Source of the DNA: Didymodactylos carnosus | Taxonomy: Eukaryota; Rotifera; Eurotatoria; Philodinida; Philodinidae | DNA length: 64,000 bases | Direction of reading: 5' to 3' | NCBI GenBank assembly: GCA_905250885.1 | Contig: CAJNOQ010000149.1 | Location: forward strand, 1 to 64,000 | In this document: in pieces, positions 52,864-63,085 of the stretch | Layout of the letters: each line of letters begins with the position of its first letter | Numbering within the stretch: position 1 is the stretch's first letter | Made by a program: the position numbers and the translations under genes | Notes under the pieces: generated by a model | The model's database searches: none | What the model was told of the DNA's origin: nothing | What the model saw: only the letters and a program-made list of their open reading frames with translations

Positions 52864-55656
52864 CTGCATGTAGCTGCTGATTTTAAGCACATGTTATAGA
52901 GCAGACCTTATTGCAAGGAAAAAAGTGAAAAAAGCTGTAAGATGGAAAATTAAATTTTTTTTGAAACTGGGAAATTTCTAAAAGAACCTTACAAATAGTC
53001 TTCAAATTACTAAAGACATTGATTAAAAATGAAACAGTAAAAAAGGAACGACTTTTTACATCAAATATTAAATTTCATTTTTTCGCGTTAAACGTGACGC
53101 CACTCTGAATTAGGGAAAAATGAACGTCTCGAAACGAATTGTAATGGCATAGAAGACTTAGGTTTTCGTAACAGTTAGACTTTTCTGTCATAAGTAGCCC
53201 CATGTCGAAAACTTTTGCGTCACTTGCGAGCCAAAACGTCTTAGTCTACACGTTGCTGCGTACGGTGACGTATTCGATACTCTCTAAAAAAAGGGTTGTT
53301 ACGAAACTTAAAAGGATATAGAGAAGTGCAACCATTTCTAAACCCTTTTAGGTTTCGTAGAAGACATGGTGCAGTACGAAACCGTTTAAGTGCATAGATT
53401 CTAGCAGTTTTTTTTCTGAGCAAGTGGACCAATTCAGTAGCTTAGGCATGTTTCGAACACCAACTATAAAACAAATAACGCACGAAAAGCATCCACTTGT
53501 CGTGTGATATGTCAAAAAAGTAGAGCACAAATTGTTATACTTTCTTATATACACTGAAAGTAGAGGAGAAAGTACATGAAATGCTTGAGAACCCTAGTCG
53601 AGACTCCCGGTAAAACTCCCACGGGACTCCTGTCACGGGATCCTGCAGGAGTCAGGTGGGACTTTCAAGGGATTTCTCAGGACTCCTGAAGACTCCCGTG
53701 GGACTTCTGTGGAGGTTTCGAGTCCTGCGGGAGTCCAACGAAAGTCCTCAGAATCCTCAAAGTCCCACGGGAGTCTTCAGGAGTCCTGAGAAATCCCTTG
53801 AAAGTCCCACCTGACTCCTACAGGATCCTCCAGGATCCCGCAGGACCCCGTGACAGGAGTCCCGTGGGAGTTTTGCCGGGAGTCTCGACTAGGGAACTTA
53901 TTGTGTTTATGCCGAGAATCAATGCAAACGAATGTAGTGTAGGCGACAGTAATAGTATATAAAGTATTAGACTGCATTGTAATTGGGAATTTAGTGAGGA
54001 AATTTGAGAGTCCTGAACATAACTGAGTAAGGATGTGAAAACACCCAGGAGACATGTGCCACATATGCCACAATGAAAGGCATGTGCGAAAAGAGACATT
54101 TCGTTTCTTGTTAGGCTGCTAACTTTTTGTTCTTTCCCTATGAATAATATATTCATTCACAACTATAACTTTAATTGTTACTATATACATAGTTAGTTGT
54201 TAGGCGGGCACATGAGTGGCAATTGTCATCTGTCTCACATCAACATAACAATGATGTATTTTACTCGTAGATAGAAAACAAAAACATGAGTCATTCCAGA
54301 TACGCCCTCTGCTATAAAGACCGTCTGTTCTTTTCCTCGCAATGTAGCGACATCTTACCTCATTTGGGTCTTCAAAATACTGCTTTAAGAATACTGGTGT
54401 GTAGAAATACAATTTATTCGAAAATTCGTAAAACTGAAGTCTAATTTTAAGATACGTTTTCATTGGAGACTACCTTTGTTGCACAATCATGACTCATGTG
54501 ACATTGCAACATACTTTCATAAAAAAGTGTCGTCAGACCTACATTTTCCTTTCTGTATTGCATTTGAAAAATAGACAAAACGAAAAATGAAGTAAAAACA
54601 ACCTGTCTCGCCGCTTCTCGCTAGGCCCAGCACGCAAACCGTGCCAACAAAGTAAGTACTAATACAGAGAAAAATTATTTTTCAATTCATGCGGTCATCA
54701 TTTTTGATAAAATTATTTTTCTACAGTTTAATATAAAATAAAATATTCTTATAGCAGTCAGAAGTAAATTGTTTTATCTTCATTGAGTCATAGCACTATT
54801 GCTTTCCACAGATCAATTCCGTTTCTCCTTTTTAAAGTAGAAATAGAAGACACCAGGAAATGCGAGAGTTTGTTTCGGTTTCTCAAGATAGAAAAAAAGT
54901 ACTGCACGTATATTGAGCAAAAATAAGAAAACTAAAAGGAAAGTATAACTTGGTTTTTTGGAAATCCGATTTGATAAAAAATAATCTTTCTGACTAACCC
55001 GTTTTTTTCCCTAGCGAATGGTGTCTCATATTGCTGCTTAAGCGCCTGATATAATCTTGAGCAAATAAATGTAGTTCACATACCCCTTTTATTCTTTCAC
55101 TTAAAGAATCTCTTCATTAAGTTATAAAATATATCTAACAGCTCATTCTTTTATACACGTCACGTAGGCTGACTTTGTAATTATGACACAGACTAGATAG
55201 TTTCTCTTAGCCAGCGATCCCAATCAGAGAGATGCCAGCTCCTCCCTGAAATTTCTAACTTTTGGTAAAAGTTTTTGCCTTGACTTTTCGTCGGAAAATG
55301 AAGCAGCAGCATAAAAAACTACTTTTTATATCAACTTTTCTATGTTAACTTTCCCCGTAGATGTGCAAATACGAGTAGTCTCTTTTATATTACTTGGAAG
55401 TCCGTTTTTCTTCCATAAGTGTTTCACGTCTGACTGATTGATTTTATTGGAGCGAAAAGTGAAACAAACTCGGATACAGTTATCTATTTTCACCCCATCG
55501 CTTTCCGCATGATATATTTATAAGCTCTCCGACACTATTATAGCCTTCTCCCTGGCCAACAAAACAGTCGGAATCCCCGCTCTTAGCCATGAATGCACTT
55601 TTCTCGCTCAGAAAAGCGTCTTTGCTAAGAAGAAGAAGAAGACTAGTTTAGAAATG
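52864..55656. other. intergenic or intronic DNA, holds one hairpin element
   Basis: No secure gene. Contains the element at 53592-53894. Frames that cross that element on the minus strand are artefacts of its GC-rich repeats. The stretch 54365-54463 could be an upstream exon of the minus-strand gene, but this is unproven. Confidence 0.45.
53592..53894. mobile_element. GC-rich CCCTAGT-ended hairpin element
   Basis: 303 bp starting CCCTAGTCGAGACTCCCGG and ending with its reverse complement; AA lies outside both ends. The whole unit is nearly a perfect palindrome built from repeats of the word gactcc/ggagtc. It is markedly richer in G and C than its surroundings. Non-coding. It shares its terminal hexamer, length and word-repeat structure with the element at 8679-8991, though the interior sequence is different. 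Confidence 0.78.
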
Positions 55657-55876
55657 CGGGGTATTACTAAAAGACATGAACGCCCACGAACACACACCTT
55701 TTTGGGTGCTCGTGGGTGTTCATTGAAAATGTATGCTTAAAAAGCGAAACTATAAAAACTTTTTTGGGTGTTCGTTAGGCCTTGTTATACTCAGCTCGAC
55801 GAGCTCTGTCGATTGGCTAACGCAGATTTTAATTTGGGGGCGTTTGTGGATGTTATCGTCTTTTAGTAATACCCCG
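55657..55876. mobile_element. 220-bp inverted-repeat element abutting the ATF4 promoter
   Basis: Ends cggggtattactaaaagac and gtcttttagtaataccccg are exact 19-bp reverse complements, with weaker similarity extending inward (acgcccacgaac versus gcgtttgtgg). The interior repeats the word ctcgtgggtgttc/gaacaccc. It contains an inverted CCAAT box (gattggcta, about 55812). It ends 12 bp before the TATA-like sequence of the ATF4 gene. Confidence 0.72.
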
Positions 55877-55888
55877 GAGAGCGAGAGT

Positions 55889-55897
55889 CATAAAAGG
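55889..55897 (+). promoter_or_regulatory. TATA-like box of the ATF4 gene
   Basis: cataaaagg lies about 38-46 bases before the first upstream ORF and 180 bases before the main ATG. A start site 25-30 bases downstream would give a leader with exactly the two uORFs described. Inferred from position and sequence only. Confidence 0.4.
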
Positions 55898-55934
55898 TCC
55901 CTGACCTGTGGTATCAATAGCTCAAGCCAAACTA

Positions 55935-55943
55935 ATGAAATAG
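55935..55943 (+). promoter_or_regulatory. uORF1 of ATF4 (two codons plus stop)
   Basis: ATG AAA TAG, the first ATG after the TATA-like box. A very short, permissive uORF1 is the known first element of ATF4 translational control; in mammals it is three codons. Confidence 0.6.
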
Positions 55944-55982
55944 TACTACTCTGTGTACTTACTTGTTTTATTAGCTCACAAA

Positions 55983-56141
55983 ATGGTTTTCAACATGGAT
56001 TTCTCAAAAAAGAAAACAGCCTTCTCGGCTCACTTATTTTCACACAACAAAATTATTAATTGGTCAGATTTTACAAATGGAAACAATGGAACTTGGTCAT
56101 TATTTAATGACACCCCAAATTGGGGGCAAGAATGGATTTAA
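55983..56141 (+). promoter_or_regulatory. uORF2 of ATF4, overlapping the main start out of frame
   Basis: 52 codons plus TAA. Starts 39 bases after uORF1 ends and runs 65 nt into the main coding region in another frame. This is the inhibitory uORF2 layout known from ATF4 (59 codons, overlapping by about 80 nt in mammals). No other ATG lies between uORF1 and uORF2, and between uORF2's start and the main ATG the only other ATG (55995) is in the uORF2 frame. Confidence 0.72.
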
Positions 56142-57097
56142 TCCATTTTCACCTGATTTTCTCTTTTATAATGATGACATTACAAATATTAAACAAACAC
56201 AACAACATCATGGATTATTGCACGATAGTAAATTATTTTTAGATTCTGATTTTAGTTTCGATCACGAAGAAACACCAGGTATGTCTATTTAATAATTATC
56301 TTGATATTAGATAACTTTCAACAAATGAGAGATCAGAAACTACAGTCGTTCTAATTCATAGAAAAAAATTTTCTTTACACGAGATAACCTGTGCATGAAT
56401 ATTTTATTACGATTCCTAGTGTAAACACATCTAGATTTATTGCACAGTAGCTCAAATCTTCTTTTTAGGAAACATCGACGTTAGTGACCTTTTTAAAGAT
56501 TTAGATTTAGAATGGGAATTACAAAAATTAATTAGTTGTTCCTCTTTTCCAATAACGACAGCAACGGATTTTGCATTGTCACCACTACCCACAGAAGAAG
56601 AAAAACCTTCGAGTCCAATGTCGTCCATTGACGGGTTGATGAACGATGATATCTGGATTGGGGAAGAATGTACTATCGGTATTCAGTCTCCTATATCATC
56701 TCCAACCACAACAACACAATATGATTCAGATAGCACCTCACCCGTTTCATCACCATCAGGTTCGATAACATCATCTACCAGGACGTCAACGGATTCAACT
56801 ACCAATGATTCAACTTCTATAATCAAAAAATGTCGTCGTAGTCGCAGGTTAACACAACCTGAAAAGAAACTACGAAAAAAAGTACAAAATAAAACAGCAG
56901 CTGAAAAATATCGATTTAAAAAGAAAATAGAAAAACAAACAATATACGAAAGGAGAACAAAATTAGAAAGCAGCAATAAAGATTTGCAATTAGAAGTTGA
57001 TAATTTACAATATCGAATTACACAATTGAAACAATTATTTGTCGATATATTACATGTGAAAGAATTTCAACAAGCTCAACAAAACAACAGCCTGTAG
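56077..57097 (+). CDS. ATF4: ATF4-like bZIP transcription factor
   Basis: Stress-induced nuclear activator of the integrated stress response; it binds C/EBP-ATF response elements as a heterodimer. Two exons, 56077-56278 and 56469-57097, join in phase 1 to 276 codons plus TAG; the intron uses GTATGT...TTTTAG. The basic region (about residues 200-220, KKLRKKVQNKTAAEKYRFKKK) matches the ATF4 signature QNKTAAxxYRxKKR. The leucine zipper follows (about 225-265, with LESSNKDLQLEVDNLQYRITQL). The N-terminal half is acidic and aromatic (FLDSDFSFDHEETP, VSDLFKDLDLEWELQKL), typical of activation domains, then Ser/Thr-rich. The two-uORF leader supports the assignment. ATF5 is the alternative in vertebrates; an invertebrate single-copy ATF4/5 (crc-like) is the safest reading. 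A canonical DSGxxS degron is not evident. Confidence 0.92.
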
Positions 57098-58177
57098 AAT
57101 AATTGAAAAAAGAGAGCTTAACAATTTTAGTTTTGCTTCTCTAAGAAAATAGAAAGCGTTGTTCATCTCATTTCAACTCTGCTGTATGTATGTATCTTCT
57201 TTTTCGATTTTCTGATCGTAGTTTTTTTTTTGTGGTCATTGTAGGCGATGTAAACCGGTTCTTTTGTATTAGATAAAGGATTATGTAATTTAATGTAAAA
57301 TGTTGTGTGAAGAATTAGAATTTTTTAACCATTTAAAATCTTTAGTTTAGGTCAGAGTGTTTAATCTCAGATCCTTGGGACGTTACTGCGGCGCTAGAGA
57401 GAATGTTTGGTTTATTTTAGTACATGAGAAATTCGTGTATTAGCTGCTTTATCAGCTAAGCATATGTTGTCTGGTGATCGATAACCTAAAATCTTTTTCT
57501 AAAAACAATTTTTTAATCGTTGTATCCATGTGTTTTTTGTGCGTTGTAATATCTGATTACTCTATTACCACAAAATTTATCAAAAATTATCATTTTCGTT
57601 TATTCTTGCGTCATCTTTTCCTTTTGCAAGTGTGCGTAGTTCTTTTTCTCTCGCAAAAACAAACACAAATAGTTTTCTAGAACAATTCATCTTTTTCGTT
57701 GTATTAAAGTTTCATTGAGATTGAGTAACATCAAGGTTTTGTATGCATTTTGTTTGTTTGCACAATTAACTTTGGATGAATTTGTTGTCTTTTTCTTTTT
57801 CTATGGTATGCATTATTAACGTTTCCTTTTCTTTGTTCTCTACTTATATAGGCTGACGGCAACTATATACTTACTTACTTTACTTTGTTCTTTTTTCTAT
57901 GTTGTCGTTCGTTGTCTGTTTTTTCGATTTATCTTATGCACTAAAAATCAAATGAATATTTACTCAAAAAAAATTTCTTGACTTAGTGAATCGTGAAAAT
58001 ATTTCAGTTCTCAAAGAATTATGTTTTAGTTTGAGTGGAATGAAAAACAATTTTCTTTGTCATTTCTCAATACGATTATTGTTGGTGGTTCGAAACAATG
58101 CTCATAATCAAAGAAATATTGAGATGATTTCACTTTCAAAAAGTTGATTACCTTTCTAGATGACAAAAAAACAACTG
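57098..58177. other. ATF4 3' UTR and intergenic DNA
   Basis: T-rich DNA with small words such as (TTTTTC)n. Open frames here (for example 57474-57680) are short and lack any family motif. Probably 3' UTR for the first several hundred bases. Confidence 0.5.
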
Positions 58178-60113
58178 AAAACTTTATACTGGTGTTACGT
58201 GAAATCGTCCTGTTCATGAGAATAGCCAAAGACAGCAGATTACGTTGTCCTCAATCAAGTGTTTATTTAAAAAACAGCTATGTACATATATACAAAAAAA
58301 AGAAACATTTCACAAGTATTTGCATAAATTAAAATATTATGATTAAAGAGTATCCATGGAAAAATTTTATCGAATTGTCACGTGTGAGGCACCGTGAAAT
58401 GTCAGCTTGAACTTTCATGAAGTTTTGTAGGTGAAGAGAGTAAGTTTCACGACGCTGCGGGTCATGCAGTTACAACATCAAACGATTGGCTTAAAAAAAT
58501 CGAGACCAGCAAAGTATACTTGCTCATATACTATAGTGTACCGCAGCAGAGGCGGCGGAACTATGGGGGTTATGGGTGCTTTAGCACCAACAGATTTTGA
58601 AAATTTTCGTTTTCTTCCAGCAGAAACTTATTTTGCATTCGCGTTCTTGTCCTTGAGCATCCATTAGTTCAAAATCATTCCGTCGCCTCTATATCACACC
58701 CTCAGCAATGTTACCTCATATAATTTTTTTCACGCGTATGTTCATTAGAATGTAGTTAAATCTCACGGCTTTTGTTTTCTGTATATTTTCTGAAAATGAG
58801 AATCGAGCTGAACGACTTCTAATTAGAAATGTGAGAGACTGTTACTGACACCACTTGACTTCGGAGAATATATCAGACCGATCATAAACAGAACCTTCTC
58901 TTCGCCTGAGAAATACCTAAGATGAGAGATATCGTCAAATGGTTTTGTAATGAATCGATTATCGGCCTCTATTTCAAATAACACAGCTTGTGAATCGCTA
59001 GTCGAAACAAAGCATGAAACAAAGCTAAGCGCTTGATCTCTATTTCAACTAATGGAAAAGAAACTATACGTTGCAACAGGGTCACTGCAATAGTATTCTA
59101 GTTCGTCACTCGATAAGTATGAAGTATTAAATGATTTGTACACGCTTGAGATTTCAGTTTTCATTTGTTCGTATATGTCACGGGTTAGAAACTGAAATGA
59201 ATAGATCATTCTGGTGTCTTGAACACACGACGAATTTATTTCATGTCCTAGATGTTAAGTTGACAACGGTACTGGCAAAAAGTTAAATGGAAAACTTTGA
59301 CTAGGTCAACACCATGAACGCATAATAAAAATAGAAAAAAGCTGGTTCAAGAACATCATTGTAATTACAATAAACAAAGATGTTTACCTGAAGCATGTTT
59401 GAATGATCGAGCAGAGAAGGCACCGATTATCTCTCTAGCTAGAGCATTCCATTGAAGGATAGTTTGAGACAAAGAAGACGACTGTGTAGTTTTTTGTTTA
59501 AATTTTGGTACCTTTCTTTGAAGTTCGTGCTGCGATTCTAGTGCGCGATGGTTTTATCAGTGAAAATGAAGTAAATGCAGTTCGACCAGTAATAATCTTA
59601 TGAAAAAGCATTAATCTAAAGTATTTCCTCCGATTCTCTAAATCTGGTAGTTTAAGTTTATTAATAAGTGCCAAACTATTCGCAGAGAGGTTACTGGCAA
59701 TCATTCGTGCAGCTAGTTTATGTACAGATGTTAGTAGATTTAAATGCGTCTTAAAATCGTTGTCAAAAACAATGCAATGGTCTCGATTTTTTCAAGCGTA
59801 GCCAATCGTTTGATGTTGCAACTGCATGACCCGCAGCGTCGTGAAACTTACTCTCTTCACCTACAAAATTTCATGAAAGTTCAAGCTGACATTTCACGGT
59901 GCCTCACACGTGACAATTCGATAAAATTTTTCCATGGATACTCTTTAATCATAATATTTTAATTTATGCAAATACTTGTGAAATGTTTCTTTTTTTTGTA
60001 TATATGTACATAGCTGTTTTTTAAATAAACACTTGATTGAGGACAACGTAATCTGCTGTCTTTGGCTATTCTCATGAACCGGAAGATTTCACATTACACC
60101 AGTATAAAGTTTT
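58178..60113. mobile_element. 1.9-kb foldback element with arms of about 330 bp
   Basis: Arms 58178-58508 and 59776-60113 are close reverse complements, sharing long runs such as catgacccgcagcgtcgtga on the right and its complement on the left. The outer tip is aaaactttatactggtgt. The middle of about 1.27 kb has no recognisable coding region. A small inner unit with cagaggcggcgg... and ...ccgtcgcctcta ends lies near 58555-58693 and may be a second insertion. No target duplication was identified; superfamily unknown. Confidence 0.75.
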
Positions 60114-61130
60114 GAGGGCACAGTAGGCATCCACGTAGACATTTAGCTGAAAATTGAAATTGCACTTTTCCAAGATTTGAATACTATCAAATATACTTCG
60201 AAACATGCTGTGTCGAATGCAAGCAAAAATTTTATTCCGCTCTGGAGGAACGTAGAAATTTAGTTAGCCAAAAATTAGCCTGAAAATTGTGAGCTGGTCA
60301 GGAAAGTTGATATTTCTCAAAACTATAAAAACTAATAGGCAAATTTACAGTACATATTCTGAATCTGCACGTCGAGTGCTATACATTGGCCTATAGAAAA
60401 ATTTTCAAAGGCGACTATAAAGTTTTGACTCCGGAATGGAATATATGTAGGTTTGTAGAGAAAGACTTCCTCTATCCAATGGTGTATAAATTATCAAATT
60501 CTGTTGTGTACAGTGAGAGAGAAATTTTGTGCATTATAGAGTAAAGTGTCCTCTAGAAAATAAGACCACTTCCAGCTTCCCAAGGCCTTTCGTTGAGGAG
60601 ATACGAATTTTTTAAAGTTTGTTACTGTATGCTGAAAAAAATCTATTGTTTTACTTTCGAAACTTTTGCCTCTTCCATTCAGTAGTTGATAAACTTTTGA
60701 AACAGTCAGTCTTGTAGAGTAAAGATTTCTCTACAAAATGAGATGTCTCCCATTAAATCGATTTAGAGCCAATAATTTAGAAAAAACTAACCGTTTGACA
60801 AAAGCAGCATCCATATTTTATTCAATTAAAATTAATATTACTCAACGTTTCGACTATCCATACAGTCATTCTCAAGAGAACATACTGTACATAAAATTAA
60901 GTTCAACAGAGAGAAAACATGTGTATATATACAATACTCGTACTAACTATAGAAAAAGAACGAAGTTTCTTTATCACTCTTTTCTTTTCTACTATAGAGA
61001 AAAGTAAATTCTCAGCTGCAGTGTTCATTTCTATTATTCATTCATTCTTTTACCTCCTGGATCAAAATCATTTTGACTGTTTTTTGATAGACCATTTGGA
61101 AACACGATTAAGAGTACCGATCTAACCGTA
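60114..61130. other. non-coding DNA, probably including the 3' end of the Penelope-like element
   Basis: Repeats the word tctctacaaaatgag and relatives (about 60710-60745). At about 60840-60890, cgtttcgac...tctcaagagaac resembles the untranslated end common in Penelope-like elements, so the element may extend to about 60740. No host gene recognised. Confidence 0.4.
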
Positions 61131-63075
61131 CCATTTAGATTGGATTTAAGTGAAATACATAAAGACTCTTTTTATATTCAATACTATCTCGATCTAGTAT
61201 ACGCCAGTTGTCCCGGTCTATTTTGTGAAGAGAATCATCTGCCTGTTTCTTCAGAGCTGAATTATCTGTAGATATAACCATATCGCAGTCATTCTCTCCA
61301 TCACCAAAAACGTGCTTGTCGGGAATGTCCATGCTCTTCATTTGTTCTGCTATTCTTTTTGAGGCTTCTGTTTTTGCTACTCTCAATAAATGAGTCCTTG
61401 ATTGAACTTCTGGTATTTCACTACTTTCAGTAGTAGATGGCGAGATACAAGAAGGTTTTGCTAGCCCATGTCCCCAAAATCGCCTACATGCTTACCAGAC
61501 CGTTTTCCCGACATAATTTGAAGTATAGTCTTGACATTTTACATCATATACTATGCTAGATTGCAAATCAGGAGGAATTTTATCTTTAAAATTAAATCCG
61601 GAGCTGCGTTTGGTAGTTTCTCAATAATCCTCAGTTGTAAATCAGATCGAATTCGATTAGTAAACTTTCGTAAATCATTTTTAAACATTCTGCTGCTGTT
61701 TTTTTACGAATGGGATCTCTATAAAAATTCTCTTCTTCTCATCGGCCTTGCTTCTGCTAACCGTACTGGGATCATTGTACTATTTGCTTAGTTTCATGCC
61801 GATTAATTTATCAACAAAAGAGATTGGATAACCATTTTTTACTGCTATATCTCTAATATTTTTTAATTCATTATCAAGCAACCGATATGACGAGCAAATG
61901 TTAATAGCTCGATGAATCATCATGAACATCAAGGAAAGATAAACTATTGTTTGTTCAGCTTCATAAGTAAATTCAATGCTTGGATGAAAACCATTTAATA
62001 CTGATAAAACATCACCAACAGAAACATTCGGCTCTATCAGAGTAAATGTATCATCAACATATCTCCTCCAAAACCTTATCCCATTATTGTACAATTCATC
62101 ATGTAAAGACTCCTCAAGGTGTATCATAAAGATGTCAGCGATAATACTTGCCAAAGTCCATCTATACTAACCCCGTCAATCTGTTCATATAATTCACCAT
62201 TAAACATGAAATGTGTGTCAGATGTAGCTATCACTAAAAGATTGCGAAAATCATCTTTATCTATACATCTGTCACATCTCATATTTTCCCGTGTATTTAC
62301 GCAAGGATTGCATTTTCCGTACAACTTATCAATAATTAAATCTATAGTATAGGATAATGGTACTTTAGTAAATAAGTTCTTAACATCAAACGATAACATT
62401 TTTAAATCTAGATGGAAACGATTTAACTATATTTGCAAAATCGAATGATTCCTTAACAATGCTAAGACTATTGATGCTAAATGATTTAACTGTTTTGCTA
62501 ACATCAATCCTAATTCATAATTAAATGTTTTAACAGATGAAAATACTGGTCTAATTGGCCAATTGGATTTGTGCACCTTCGGTAAACCGTACAACCTTGC
62601 AAACCGTTTATTTGAACAGACGTTAATTTGTGAGAAATAATCTCATCAATACTTTTCCGTTCATAATCTCGATATTCCGTTTTAAATCCTAATAATTTCG
62701 TATAATAGTACTCAATATTACTAATCAAATCCTTGTTATTTAATGCTGTCGGCGGATAGACATGGATTAAACCATTCACAAGCGCCTTCTCTTCATGATC
62801 AGTTAGGACGCGTTTCGAATAACTAATAATGGGATTAGCATCGTTCTGCACTATTCTTGTGTTTTGATGAGTTGAACTCAAACTAAATAGCTTCTTTACC
62901 AACCCTTCCTTCCACACAATTGCTTTATCGTTCACCAGCGAACATTTATAATTTATAATTTGTCAAAAATGATTCGACTCACCAAACCTTGAATATAAGA
63001 AACTATTTCCTTATAATGACTGGGCTTGATGAGTCGACTCAGTATCAAACAAGCTCTGAATAATTTATGATCCTC
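60740..63075 (-). mobile_element. Penelope-like retroelement (reverse transcriptase plus GIY-YIG endonuclease), broken
   Basis: Fossil retroelement on the minus strand. Parts in order: N-terminal region (about 63070-62500), reverse transcriptase (about 62400-61780; recognisable as Penelope-type by LSFDVKNLFTKVPL and the catalytic RRYVDDTF block), then a GIY-YIG endonuclease region (about 61640-61130; NYVGKT motif and ILDRDS block). The coding region is clearly broken, with roughly half a dozen interruptions. Presence of the endonuclease separates it from the endonuclease-lacking Athena group of bdelloids. The coding remains are still easy to read, which suggests moderate age. Confidence 0.82.
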
Positions 63076-63085
63076 TAGAACACCA

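Noticed and set aside
53241-54156. Minus-strand open frames around the GC-rich hairpin
   Set aside because: Their sequence is largely the element's repeated word read in different frames.
63015-63060. gatgagtcgactc palindrome resembling a hammerhead core
   Set aside because: The required gaaac box is absent and the stretch reads as part of the Penelope-like coding remains on the minus strand.
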